DNA of 64,000 nt from Montifringilla adamsi (Eukaryota > Chordata > Aves > Passeriformes > Passeridae), in the NCBI GenBank assembly GCA_017590115.1, contig JAGGNK010011225.1, positions 2,729,387-2,793,386 on the forward strand. The letters run 5' to 3'. A program made the position numbers and the translations under genes. Shown piece after piece: positions 1 through 12,573 of the stretch; positions within the stretch are counted from its first letter, which is position 1, and every line of letters begins with the position of its first letter. The notes beneath the pieces are model-generated. The model worked only from the letters and a program-made list of their open reading frames with translations. It did not search any database and was not told the origin of the DNA.

Positions 1-665
1 GGATCTGGGGGTGCTGATGATGTCCAGCTGAACATGATCCAGCATGTGTTCAAGTGGCCAAGAAGTCCACTGGCACTGTGACCTGTATCAGAAATAGTGT
101 GGCCAGGGAAGTGATTGTCCCCCTGTCCTCAGCATGGGTGCAGCCATACCTCAAATAGTGTGTTCAGTTTTGGGCCCCTCACTACAAGAAGGACATTGAG
201 GTGCCAGAGCTTGTCCAGAGAAGGGCAATGGAGCAGGTGAAGCATCCAGAGGATAAGTCCTATGAAGAGCAGCTGAGGGAGCTGGGGCTGTTTCGCCTGG
301 AGAAAAGGAGGCCCAGAGGAGACCTCATTGCTCTCTACAACTCCCTGATAGGATAAGGTAGAGAGACCAACCTCTACCAAAGTAGAGGTTGGTCTCTTCC
401 AAGAAAATTGTGACAGGACAAGAGGAAATGTCCTCAAGTTGCACCAGTGAAGGTCCAGGCTGGACATCAGGAGGAATTTCTTCACTGAATGACTGTTAAA
501 CATTAGAATGCACTGTCCAAGAAGGTGGTGGAGTCCTTGGAGGTGTTCAAGAAACAACTGGACGTGGCACATAGTGCCATAGTCTAGTTGACAAGGTGGT
601 GGACAGTCAAAGGTTGGACTTGATCTCAGAGATCTTTTCCAATCTAAATAATTCTGTGATTCTGG
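1..665 (+). mobile_element. CR1 LINE, 3' end (continues beyond window start)
   Basis: The sequence matches the avian CR1 3' region as I remember it: the end of the reverse-transcriptase ORF, with the phrases for 'cagttttgggcccctcactac', 'gagctggggctgtttcgcctgg', 'gacctcattgctctctacaac' and 'gacaggacaagaggaaatg', then the 3' tail 'gatcttttccaatctaaat' and a terminal attctgtgattctg repeat at about 651-665. The element is in sense orientation and is cut by the window edge at its 5' side. The frame is broken, so no functional protein remains. The open frame on the opposite strand (129-572) is an antisense shadow. One anomaly is a perfect inverted repeat at 362-397, listed separately. Confidence 0.93.
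362..397. repeat. Perfect 16-bp inverted repeat with 4-nt loop inside CR1
   Basis: The left arm is 362-377 (agagaccaacctctac), the loop is 378-381 (caaa), and the right arm is 382-397, its exact reverse complement. The right arm corresponds to normal CR1 sequence (the stretch just before 'ggtctcttcc'). The left arm appears to be extra, inverted material. Confidence 0.95.
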
Positions 666-2334
666 GCATGATGTCTAGAAGCTTTGCCTGTGTTAATAGC
701 ATTAGAAAACTCTCTTTTGTTTCTCTTTTCTTTTTCCCTGCTTAAATATGATCAACAATTGCTGTACAGACATTTCTTCCTTTGTATTATTTGAATAGGT
801 ACCCAATGGGATAGGGCTGATATTCTGTGGATCTTAAAACAGCAGAATAACCAGTTAACTTTGTGGAGAGGCACAAATTTATATTTTGATATTCCCTGTT
901 TTTATAGCAGGGCTTCTGATTGTCATCCTTGAATTAGCACTTATTAAATTTATTAGGGAACACTGACATTTGCTAAACAGCAGATTTGGTTAATAATTCC
1001 GTTTCTTCAAGTGTTTTAAAACATGATTCTCATATTTATAAGTGTGATTAATTTGCAAATCAATCCAGCTGACAAAGAGTGTCTTTGTCTAGAAAACCCA
1101 CAATCTAACAGCAAAGAATGGAATTAGTTGAAAGATGAGAAGTTGAGGTAAAAGATTGCAACATTCAGGTTGTAGACTTGAAGGAACTTGCTTCTCTTTC
1201 TAATGGTCTGAAAACTTTTTTGCCCTTCATTTATCTTGCATTATTTGGATTATCTTCCTTTCCATTTGATATGATTGCAATTCCAAGGACATTAGAAACT
1301 GCTGCATTTTTGGCAAGTGACTTGCTTTCTCTGCTCTTCACACTCCATATCACTATTATGTAGACTAAATTATATTCATCAGCTACAAAGAGATCTTGAT
1401 GGTCAGGTTTCCACCCTGTCATATACTTTCTCAGCTATCAGAATAATACTTCCCTTTATACTTAAAGGGAAGTATAGAGGGATTCATATTTCTCTACAAA
1501 TCAAGAAACTGAAGTGCTCTGAACTCAGCTCTCCTGGAGGCAATGTCTAAAGTAAGAACAGATGAACTTAAATGTTAAGTTCAAGTTAAATGCCTGAAGG
1601 TAGCAATCCCAGTTGAGAGTATTAATTAGCACCAAAGAAGCATTCAGGTCTTTGAGAGCTCCATCTGCTATTGAATAACCAAGATAACTAGCAGCTACCT
1701 TACAGCAAACAAAGCAAACAAGACTCACTTTCAGAGCACTTTTGCTTTACAGATATGTTCTTTTTCCTGTGGGAAGCACAACTTATTCCATAAGAACGAC
1801 ATGATCTAGATTTATTGCAAAGGCCAAGGCAACCAAGTATCAGCTCTGTAGTCACTGTCAAGCCACAAGTATTGTTAGAGGGCAAGGTCACCAAGGGCAT
1901 TGCTTCTCTCTGTTTTTCCCTTCTCTCTTATGCTGTGGAAAGATTCCTTACAAGGATGTTATACAGTCTATTGAATTTTTAATGGGCTACACACCAGACT
2001 TCACTGTTTAAAGCTGTTCTAAATGTCCACCATAAATTTTACTTTACACATCACTTTCTACAGGATTTTTTCTGTTCATAGGGGGAACAGGAGTAAAATG
2101 GGATTATATGCAAATCTGAGCCTTGTAGGCTGCCTGAAAGAGTAGCAACAAGCAAAGGAAAATGAAAACAGTATTTTATAGCTGTTATAAAAATTATTCC
2201 TGTGAGCAAAACATTTTCTTTAAAAAAATACCTCTTGCCTAAAGTGACATATTGGGCTTCATTCTGTTATTGGATATTCATTAAAAATCCTTCTCTGGTA
2301 TTGTTTTTTTAGGTTACGGGGTTTAGGTTACAAG
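666..2334. other. Non-coding, AT-rich; no gene seen
   Basis: Stop codons are frequent in all frames and the longest open frame is 77 codons. No splice-site pair or RNA gene was recognised. It contains the hairpin at 1446-1475. Confidence 0.7.
1446..1475. repeat. Perfect 13-bp inverted repeat, 4-nt loop
   Basis: The arms are 1446-1458 (atacttcccttta) and 1463-1475 (taaagggaagtat), separated by tact. They are exact reverse complements, with no extension outside. Confidence 0.95.
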
Positions 2335-2633
2335 AGAGATGAAGAGAGACTTTCCACAAGAGCATGTAGTGATGGGACAAGGGGGAATAGCTTCAAACTG
2401 TGAGGAGGTTTAGAATTGATATTAGGAAGAAATTCTTTACTGTGAGGGTGGTAAGGCTGGAATAGGTTGCTCAAAGAAGCTGTGGGTATCCCATTCCTGA
2501 AAGTATGCAAAGCCAGGCTGGATGGGACTTTCAGTAGCTTGGTCTAATGGAAAGTGCCCCTGCCCATGGAAGAGGGGTTAGATTATAAATTATATTTTAG
2601 GCCCTTTCCAACCCAAACCATTCTGTGAATCTA
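2335..2633 (+). mobile_element. CR1 LINE 3' fragment, sense orientation
   Basis: It aligns by eye to the CR1 tail type that reads 'gggactttntacaagggcatgtag..', '..gatattaggaagaaattctttactgtgagggtggt', '..tggaacaggttgc', '..gtctaatggaaagtgcccctgcccatgg', and ends with 'ccctttccaacccaaaccattctgtg' at about 2605-2630. Only the last 300 bp are present (5' truncation, normal for LINEs). It is diverged, with short deletions near 2580-2605. The 60-codon frame on the minus strand here is an antisense shadow. Confidence 0.92.
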
Positions 2634-5600
2634 TAATTAATCACTGAAAATGAGGATTATGTGATAATGCAAACAATCCCACCGTGGTGTCTGAGAGCTG
2701 ATCAGCTGTTTACCTGTACATGTGACTTCTACATTCAGTAAGTGGTCATATGCCTAGAGGCATACAAGTGATCATTGTTTCTGTGAGCATGTTACATAGA
2801 GCTTACTGGATTTTTAATGTTATTTGGCTGTTTTCCCCAGTATGGGTTTCCCCACTGGAAGAAAAAAGACAGCTGTTTTATTGTCTATGAGCACAAGAAG
2901 CTGCTTCTCCTTGACAGGAAGCAGCTGCCTGCATAGCGATGATAGTGCTGGGTTTGAGTTGTAGAGCTTAAAGTGATTCTGCCCTGACAGTGTCAGGAGC
3001 CTCCCTACTTAGTAGGGCAGTGCCCTACTGACATTCTTGAGTTCAGACTTAAGGGTTTGCCTATGCGGAGCAAAACTGAAGGAGAAAAGGCAGTTGCCAA
3101 GAGAGCATAACTCTTGGACTCAGCTAATATGCCTGGGAATACAAGGATGAATAATTTCAGGAACAATATGAGTACTTCAGAGCTAAACATACAGACATGA
3201 GCAGAGTATGATGTGATGTCTGCACATGATGTTATCTCAACGCTGTTGGAAAGAAAGGGGGATTTTTTTTCAGTTGATAGGAATTTGATACCTAAGTCTC
3301 GTGAGTATTTGTTGGAAACCTTACTGTGAAGCTTATCTGTTTAGGCATGCATTCTGCAAAAATTATTTTTGTTTGGGGGGTTTTGGGGTGGGATATTATC
3401 TGCATAAGGATGGGAGAGGGCTAGGTTCCAAGTTTCAAACAGATTTTTTAAAATGTTTTAACAGATTCACTCTACTTACTAGAAAATGTAAAGAAATGGA
3501 TTTTAATGTATTTTAAATTAACAGCTGCCTCTCTGAAGAATTCTGATGCCAATTATTAAAAAAAGCTACTTATCTTGTGGACACCTAAGACATGGGGAAA
3601 TCATGTGTCATGGCCATAGCACCTTTTATTTTCTCAAAATGGACAATGTTTTATTTTGCCAGGGGGCAAAACATGTAATCTGTTTGCATAAGTCAAACAA
3701 TGGAAATGAAAGTATATCACTGGACATATATATACTCTGTCAAATATGCAGGCCATATTCAAGTAACAAAACCTCAGAGACTGGTACTATTTCTATGAGT
3801 ACAGCAATACTAAATATTTTGTATTATCTTTGCTTTTTGCCCCCTTTTGCTTCCGGTCCTCTCTTTCTTGTTCAAAGCATAACTTACTGAAGTGTGTGTA
3901 TGTCTTTATCTACTAGGTAGAGAATGAAGAGATAGAGACTCTTGATCCCCATTCAGCAAACAGCTTTCAGATCCTGCAACTGAAATAAGGAATTTGTTCT
4001 AGCCATCTCAGCAGCTTTTGAATGAGGCAAAAGGACTGCAAAGTGCATAGTAAAAGGCAAGCATCTCACTTTTTCAGTTGCATTGGTTGCCCAGACACCA
4101 GACAAGACTGGTGTATGCAAGACTAATGTGACAGGACTCCAGTTTAAATTTTGTGGGGATTTTTTTCAGAGTATTCTTGGTGATTGACAGGACATTTTTC
4201 CTTGAAATTTAAATCTCCTGGCTAAGTGGGTTAATTTTATCTTTAAATGCCATGAAACATATGCTGAGAATGTTATCAGTCACAGGAGATTATATTTTTA
4301 ATTGAAGTCAATATTTTCAGGATGCTTGAGTATTCTGTGATGCTCTCAAGTGCTAATGTTTGTGTAAAGACACCGTATTAACACATATGCAATGCTCTCC
4401 AACCCATCCATCATACCATCAGGGCATCCATCTGCCTGGCAACCCTTCTCACAGAGGGCAGCTGAGCAGCATCTAAATTCAGACCTCATTTCTGCCTGAA
4501 AACAGACAAGTACAAAATGGTCATGTGCAGGGGTTTTAAAAACAAAATCCCCTTTGGATCAGACTTGCCACCTTTGTGGAGATTTACCTCCTTGCAGAAA
4601 ATAGTGAGCAGCAGCATGAACTCTTGTCTGCAGAATGGAAATATCAAGCTGATCAACATTTCCGCATTGCTTGCAAGATAATCCTTCATTTGAGCTGCTT
4701 ATCTGAAATCTGTCTCATGAATCTGATGGGAGGATTTGCCCTAAGTAGTTAATTATGGTGCTGCTAAATTTCCTCCACTCTACTTATTCCTTCACTTTAA
4801 GAAAAATCATGCAGCTATAAAGACTGTAAACTTCAATTAAAAGCAAATGAAACATTATCCAGCTGAAAACTTATTAAGGCACTGAAATTATCTTTTTACC
4901 TTTCATTCTGATCTTACTTTTCCAGATGCTCACTGTAGGTGGACTTTTAGTTGGAGCTAATCTGGCTGTTCTGACAAAATTGTGGAGCTTGAGGGTTTTG
5001 TTTGGTTTATTGGTTGGTTTTTAGTATGTTTGGAGGTTTTTTGTTTGCTTGGATCTTTAGGTTGTTGTTGATCTGTCTTAGAGAATTTAAATGGAGAATT
5101 CTTCTGTGTCAGGCTAAGCCCTGTCTGTTGTCCCGGCCTGAACCTGGCTGTGAAGGAATTGCAAAGACAGAATAAAGATATTGCCAGATTAATCATTTCT
5201 AGGGTATGTGAGATTCCTACAGCCTTTTAGTCTAACTTATACTGCAAAAAGGAGCCATGGTTTTGGTTTTTAAAGTATTTTTTACCTAATAGAGATTTAT
5301 GAGAAAGATGTAATATGTTTTGCAATTTAAGTGCCACTTCTGATCCTTGATGTGATGGTGATAAGGGATTGCAAAGACATGTTAATATGAATGATGAAAA
5401 ATTACCATGGTTATATGGGAAATTGTTGGATCATTTCCCACACACAGAATACATTTTGCCTATGAGGAAACATTTTGTTGGTTATTCAGATTTCTCAACC
5501 AAACTCTTTAGGAAGATCCTATTCAAGTTCTGTTTACACACAAGCTTTCTTTTCCCTCTGGATGAGGTCAGTATATTTTTCCTGGTGCAGACACTGAATG

Positions 5601-7917
5601 GAACTGGATGTTCCCTGTGCAAGTGTTTCTGCCTTAGGGTGGGATTTCTAATGTGGTTCAGCAAAACATGCATCTCGTGAGACGTGAGAAAAGGACTTGA
5701 ATTCAAGTAATAAAAGGTATTTTCCTATTAGAGAAGCGATACCTGTAAGAGTTAAGTTTTACTCAAAAAGGTCTAACAGTTCTGATTCTCCATTTACTGA
5801 GTTGCTAAACAGTACAGCCCTGGATTTCATGTGGTGCTGCCTCATGGGAAGCTGCTGGGCACAGCCTTTGTCCTGGAGAGCTTTCCTGCCCAGAGCTGGG
5901 TGTGTTGCTTTCTGCAACAACCCAGCCCCTAGAGAAAATGGAGCAAAATGTACTTAATTGTTCTTGCCATGAAAAATTACCATCTTGGAGGGAGAAATGG
6001 CGCCCATCCAACCTCTTCTATGAATTCCTAAAAGAAGCTGAAGTTTCTCTCTGGAAGGTTTAAGATTTTGGGGATGTTGTCTAATTGCCTTTCATTAGCT
6101 TTCCATAGCTTAATTCTGGATGTATCCCAGAAGTTCCCACTTAAACGTCAGGAAGTTTTGGTCTCTAGTATTTCAACAGCAGAGGCATAAGTGTCTTATG
6201 CAGATACCTGCTTAAGCATTTTTAAGATTTTTTTCCTTTTTTTATTCCCTTCACATATTGACCAGGACAGGTGTTACCTTACTTTTTTTCTCATGTTTGT
6301 GGCTGTTGAAAAAAATTTTTGGAGCCTTTTGGCATGTGGTCTATAAAAACTTGCCAAATATGAACTTATTTGAACAAATAAATGCTATCTGCTAATTACT
6401 CTAACCAGGCATCCTCCAGGACATGTTGAAATGTTACAAGACTTGTGCTTAAACCATGGTCATAAGCTCTTTTCTTCTCACACATGGATTTTAGTTCTTT
6501 TTCTTGAACAGCAGGCAAAGTAACTGTGTGTAGGTCCTGGTCATTTATATCACGATGTACAAATGACCAAGTACTGAATTATAAAAGATTTAGTATGAGA
6601 CACAGCTTCAAATTTTGTTTTGCACTTAGTTTCTGCTGAGACCTGTGCTCAGAGACTCTACCAGCCCTGAGGCAGCAGGATTCTCCACATGTGCCCAGTA
6701 TTTTGATGCCTGAAGAAACTCATCAGTTCATGGAAGCCTGTGTAGGACTTGCTTGAAGATCGTTTTGGGGTTTTTTTAATGCTTTAGGCTCTTGCTACAC
6801 AGGGTTGGTTTTTATTGTTACATTTCATAGGAATTTCGTACTTTGAGCAACAGTGCCTGCAAGAAGAATGTGTGGAAATAAAATGACTTTTCTCCTGCTT
6901 TCTTGTATTATGAAGCTATTTCCTAAGGCTATCTACTTAACTGCAGCTGCTGTCTGTGCCTGGAGATATTAGGAAAAATGGCATTATAGCTCAGAACAGC
7001 AGCTTACTCTGGTTCTGATTTCTTCTGTTTTTACTACTGGAATCATTGGGGCCCTTACACTACCGAGATTGAGTAGATTGTTAAAATCCAGGTGGTGGGT
7101 GGCTTGTTTCCCCTTAACTGTTTTCATGATTGGTGGCAGGAAAGTTTCTTGCCACTCCCTTATCTGAGGTTTATATAATGAATTGATGATAGGCAGTGCT
7201 CGCTTTGAACTTGTTCCAGTTTGGCAGACCTTAGTTGTTCCTGAGTCACTGTGACTCTCAAAGGAATTCTTCCTGACTTTAGATGTAGTAGGTGATTTAT
7301 CCCTACCATGGGCATTTTGAAAAATGTCCCCAGTGAGAAACCAGGCTCTTAATTGGATACTGAAATGGCACCATTGTACAGGCACACTCTGATTTAGAGT
7401 CTAAAAATACAGATCAGCTCTGACTCCAGGACACATACTGAACTCCCCGCTCTGTGTGCTGTCCTTCACTGAATGAGATACTCCAAGTACATATTCTAGA
7501 TACCTCTGCCTACTAGGGCCAGTTTGAATCTCCTTACATGAGAGCTTTAACACATCTTGTCATTTCTGCACTCTGTGTGTATGTGTGCTTTCTCATGGTC
7601 ACTGACTTGTTTTCCCACAGACAAGATCTAAGTGTATCCCCATTTTCCCAGGAAATTAAAAATTAAAAAATTAGGTGCAAAAAAATTAGGTGCAATACTT
7701 CCTAACAGATAATTCTACTTTCCCTGAAAGCCTCTAAATAGGGAAAGGAGCAACTCAGGATTACACTGACAAATAGCCAAAGACAGCAAATTAGAAGTTT
7801 TTCTTAGCGGTTACAACCTCAGTTAAGCAAAGAGCAAGCAGTAAGTTCTTGCAGCTGCTAGAGGATGTTGTACTCTATTGACAGGCTGGTGGTCTCACTT
7901 CACAGCTAATGGGTTTT
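2634..7917. other. Non-coding, AT-rich; no convincing gene
   Basis: This is unique-looking sequence with scattered T-rich tracts. Open frames reach 114 codons on the plus strand (3546-3890) and about 138 codons on the minus strand (6984-7400). The latter is discussed as a weak exon candidate. A 15-bp tandem duplication (aaaaattaggtgcaa) lies at 7666-7695. No RNA gene was recognised. Confidence 0.65.
7666..7695 (+). repeat. Exact 15-bp tandem duplication
   Basis: aaaaattaggtgcaa occurs at 7666-7680 and again immediately at 7681-7695. This is typical of a small replication-slippage duplication. Confidence 0.95.
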
Positions 7918-8096
7918 ATATTGCCAGCACTGAAACCCTGGAACAGGATGCCCATCCCTGGAAACATTCAAGGCCAGGCTGGATGGGGTTCTGTGCAACC
8001 TGGTCTAGTTAAAATGTCCATGCTTATTGCAGGTAGGTTGGATCAGACAAACTTTAAAGGTCACTTTCAACCCAAACTACTTTGTGATTCTATGAA
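7918..8096 (+). mobile_element. CR1 LINE 3' fragment, sense orientation
   Basis: It reads through the CR1 tail landmarks 'cactgaaaccctggaacagg', 'cccatccctggaaacattca', 'aggccaggctggatgggg', 'caacctggtctagtt', 'aaaggtcactttcaaccc' and 'tgtgattctatga' at the 3' end. Compared with the copy at 2335-2633 it lacks the bases between 'ggaacagg' and 'atgcccatccctgg', so it has an internal deletion of roughly 15-20 bp. Strongly 5' truncated and old. Confidence 0.88.
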
Positions 8097-9312
8097 AACA
8101 CTCTAAAGTAACATAGTTTGATCAAACTGCAAAATGACCCCCACCCCAGAAAAGACTCCATCCAAAAACTCTTGTCTATGGTGTGTACAGTGAGATGCAT
8201 TTGTTCAACCATTTCTCCCAAGCTGTCACTGTAGGCCAGGCAGAATTGACTGCTGACAAGCAGGTAAATCCTCTTTTTCTCTTCTTGAGTCCCTTTTGGA
8301 GTTTCTGATTCACTTCCTTATCCTCTAAGACACAGAGAAAGCCCTGTGAAACTATGACTATTGCTGCAGACTCCCTGGCAAACAGGAGTTTTGTCTAGTC
8401 TCTGTTCTCCCTGCAGAATTTTGCTTTTTCTTCTCCAGCAACAGGTGGAACAGAGATAGCTCACTGCTGCCATTACCCCCAGGAACTTTTCAGTAAAAAT
8501 AGTGCACTTACTTGTTTGTCTCCCCAAAAATTATTCCAAATCTTGATGTTACTTCCCAGCCTTTTTTGCCAACTCACTTTTACCACTTGTGTGCCTGTTC
8601 TCTTCCACTCTCAGAATACACCAGGTGGGGCCAACTGTCAAGGTCTTTTTTGCTCTCCTTTTAAATATTCACTGTCTGTAAAACAAACCTCAGGGTTCTT
8701 TTACTAAATAAATAAAGAAAACCAATAAAAATTGATTACTCATTAAGGTATTTATTCATATATTTTGTGTGGGAAACTCTCCCAAACCTATGCTTTTCTC
8801 CTCAGTTACTGAAAGTGTCCTTTCAAATTGCTAACAGAGCCAAAGAGCATGTGTAAATGTTGCACAACATACTCATAGGAATTAATGTTTAACAATACAG
8901 TGCCACTGTTGAGAAGGTGTCTGTAAACAGTGCTTGTTTATATGAGAACCCTTGGCATGTCTGCCAGTGAAGGGCAGATCTAAAAACATTTGCACCTGAG
9001 TGACTGACTCACAGTTGTTCAACTCCTCTAATGAAGGAAAAAGCCAGCTTCCTTCAAAATGAGCACATGACCTCAGAAATTATCCCACTGGACCTTTGTT
9101 CACTGATCCCTATTTGGAATTTGTTTTTAAGAATTCTGAATAAGGCTGCTGCATTTGAGTTGTATTTTGTCTTGTGCAATTACCTTTAAACAAGCATAGA
9201 TGTTCAGCAGTGGCATTGGGGTTGCACTTCAGGAAAAGTAGAATTAGGTGTACACATGCAAGCACATACTGTGGCTATGTTTGCTGTGTTCAGCTTCGGC
9301 TCCCTGACATAG

Positions 9313-9350
9313 GATTAATGACTCCAAAGCATTAATTGATGCAAATGTCT
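9313..9350. promoter_or_regulatory. Possible POU/homeodomain site cluster
   Basis: A perfect octamer ATGCAAAT lies at 9339-9346. It directly follows attaattgat (9331-9340), with gattaat just upstream. Such AT-rich motifs arise by chance often, so this is a weak regulatory candidate only. Confidence 0.15.
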
Positions 9351-10539
9351 CATTATAGCATTCAAAAACAAATAGGGATAGAAGGATGTTGTTATTTTAA
9401 TTGAACAAACAATTAAAAAAATATATAGGGAAAAAGAGCTTTTTTTTCCTCCGTAGATAAAATAAACAGTGTTTCGCTTACCTATATTTACTTGGACAAG
9501 TCACCAGTGTATCAGGGCTGATGGGCTGTGACCTCTAGAAGTTAATATGTTACACAGCAATAATATAAAACAGTATTAAAGTAGCAAGTGCTGGAATCAG
9601 TGCATGCTCTAGGAATTTCAAGTTCATGTATCTTGACTACTGCCCTGTTTCACAGTACTTGAGGTATGTCACTGTACTGTCATCACAGCTTGAAACATCG
9701 CTGCACCATCCTCCCACCCCACCCCAAACCAGGAAACCTATCTGGCTTAGCAAAAGCTTTCCCTGTCATTCATGGCGTATTTTCCAGTTGTAGTCAGGAT
9801 GACTGTAACTTGGACGTTACATGGGGGCATGTGGGAGCCTGAAAGTGTGTTTGGGAGCAGCAGGGTTGTCCCTCTGGGCAAGCTGCTTGCCCCACTTCAT
9901 GCCACACAGAGACAAATAAAGCTGCTCTGTGTGTGAAGGGGTGGGAAGAGGGGAAAAAAGAGGGAATAGCTTTGCCAGAGACAGACAGGCAGGCAAGATT
10001 CCTCCTTTCATAATCTGTGCCAATTTAGATTAGCTTGAAGTGACTGTGAAACTGTAGTCTAAATTAAGTTTCATCCCAAGCACCCAGCTTTATTCATAAT
10101 TGCTCAGAGACAAGGAGTCTGTTGAGTCTGGGGTGGTATTTAGTTATTTTAATACGCTGTCCTTTTTTCTTACTAGAATCTCTTTGTTTGCTTCATTTTC
10201 AAACTAATGAGATAGACTACACTGCCTTAGTATATCCTCAGACTTCACATCCTCCATCCTACATACCAGTGGTAGCAGGGATCCTCTGGAAAAAGAAAAG
10301 TTTAGTCATTCCATTGAAACACTGCTGCTGTTGTTCCAAAGCAACCCTCCTGCCAGGACATGACTGGCAGCAACATGGTCTGGGTTCAAATTGAAGGAAA
10401 TTGCTCCAAATGCGGTGACTTGAGGCCACACCTGGACAACTGAAAAAATTATACTGAACTCTAGTATTTCAAAAACAGAGGCATAAGTAAGAGCAAACAT
10501 GAATCAAACAGTTCAAGATTTGGGGTTTTTTTTGTTTGG

Positions 10540-10558
10540 TTTTTTTTTTTTTTTTTTT
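10540..10558 (+). repeat. Poly-T run (19 T)
   Basis: A homopolymer of 19 T, preceded by a second T-rich stretch from 10526. Confidence 0.9.
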
Positions 10559-11492
10559 GTAAGACAGAACAAAAATCTGACCAGGTAGATAAACAGTGAT
10601 AGTAACAGATTGTTATCGTTATTCTTTAACTAGAACAGTTCATAATCTTTTTTCTCTAAGGAAGCATTTTCCAGGATAGATTTTTTTCCTATCATCTCAG
10701 TGAAAGTAAGTGAAAGCTAAGATTTGTTGGTCGATAAACTGCCGTGTGAAGCAATGCTCTGGTAGCTGCTTGGCTTCCTGATGGTTGTGCCTCTGGCTGC
10801 TCCATTTTCATTCGTGGGCTTTGGCAGCTCTGCCGAGAGCCCTTTGCTCTTGGCTGGCTGCTCCCAACCTGGCACAGCCACCTGTGTGACTCCTGCAGCT
10901 GCTGGACTTCAGTGCTTTAATGCTCAGAGCTACCCACAGACAGCTGGCTGAACTGAACCAAATGAGGAGCTGGACATGGATCTTCAAGGAGGCAGGGAAA
11001 TGGGTTTTTTTCTCCTTCATATGCATATACAGCATATGAAAGCGTGCAAGCGTGAAGCGTGAAATCTTGTGCACCCCCTGCCCAAGCTGTCGAAGCATGA
11101 CCACTAACCTTCCACTCAAAGCACAATATTAGCTGTTGCCTTAGGCTGGGACAGCCATTTGCCCAGATGCATTTCACAATGACTATTAAAAACTATAAAT
11201 ATCATTGATATAGCTGCAAACTTTTCCCCATTTTTTAAACTCCAGTTCTCAGCAATACCTCTCAAGAGTAGTAACACAAAGTACACAAGAAATGTTTAGG
11301 GCATGTCTGTTCAGGTATTCTGTTTACTCCACTCTCATCCCTCTGGAGGGAAAAAGGGAAAAAGAATCTCCTCTGTTGGGGTCCAGAGGTGTCTAGGGGG
11401 AAAGTTGTTCTTAAATTTTTGGGGGAAGCCATCAGGTTTTAGGACCAAAGGGACTGAGTTAAAGATTGTTCTACTGCCTAAGTGTCTTTCCT

Positions 11493-11494
<2 letters not shown>

Positions 11495-11525
<31 letters not shown>
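11495..11525 (+). repeat. Poly-T run (31 T)
   Basis: This is the longest homopolymer in the window. No gene-like sequence ending in a minus-strand poly-A is recognisable beside it, so a retrocopy origin is not supported. Its exact length is likely variable or uncertain in the assembly. Confidence 0.9.
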
Positions 11526-11528
<3 letters not shown>

Positions 11529-12573
11529 GTAGAATACCTGGGAATGCAAGAGACAAAAATACAAGTCTTTCACAAGTGTCTGAATCATTGTCCCATTGAT
11601 GGTGGGTTCAACCTGACCTCTTCAGCTCTTCAGAACAGCCATGAGCTCAGAAACTCAAAATCCTTTGTTTTATTTTTGTACTTCTTTCTCATCAAAATGG
11701 AAAGCTCTGATAACAAATCTACCCAGGGTGTCCTTTCAGCTTCCCGCTGCAGCTTTGCTTTTATGAAGATGTTAGCAGGATATATCATCATCCACCTCCT
11801 AAGACTCCCCCCTTCATGCCCACACATTTCACTCCCATTTTAAGAAAAAAGTAAAAGCTGTTTGGCTCTGCTTAGAACATAAAGGGACTACAAAAGCAGA
11901 TATCATGATTAAAATAAAGCCATCCTGTTCTCTTTCCCAGGAGGCAGTAACACTCTATTTTAGCATCTTAGGAAAGGAGTTGACCCCTCCTCCCAGAGAT
12001 GCATATTGGGATTACCAGCCTCAGGTCCCCAGGGAGCAGTGACAGAGGCCTCCCAGTGGAGAGGTGCTGGATACAAACATTTAAAAGCCTAATTTTGCAA
12101 TAAGACCTTGGGGAATTTTTTGCTGTTTTGTTTTCCTGCTGATTGCTCTCTCCTCTTTCTTAATCATTAGTCTTTTCCAAGTTTTAATCCAATAATTGAA
12201 ATGTTATTAAGATTTTCATTGGTCATTTTCTTGTAACAGATTGTCACAAGACTGCTGAAGAAATCATGCTCATTAAAATTTCCTTCCCCAAGTTTTCCAC
12301 GGCATATTTTCTGATCATACTGTTGGATCACTGTGAAACCACTGATTTAATTTTGAGCTTCTACAGTAAAAATTAAACTAGGAATGAGTTCCTATCTGTT
12401 TCATTGGCTTAGCTGCTGGATTCTGTTTCCCTTGAAAAAACACTCCCTATAGGGTTCTGAATCCTGGAGTTTCATTCTCAGTTGACCTCAAATATCCTTA
12501 CCTTACCAGTGATGAATCTTATACTCTCACTTGAGTCCACTAACACAGATCCTTGAATCCTCACTTGGGCACT

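Larger units (their letters stand above)
8097..12573. other. Non-coding, AT-rich; no gene seen
   Basis: Contents are a 14-bp perfect palindrome (agtttgatcaaact, 8115-8128), a homeodomain/octamer-like cluster near 9313-9350, and T homopolymers at 10540-10558 and 11495-11525. Open frames reach 125 codons but run through the poly-T (poly-Phe) and have no protein-like character. Confidence 0.65.

Noticed and set aside
129..572. 147-codon minus-strand open frame
   Set aside because: Lies entirely antisense within a CR1 element.
11303..11843. Overlapping plus frames of 74 and 125 codons
   Set aside because: Both read through the 31-T run as poly-Phe, with no protein-like sequence around it.
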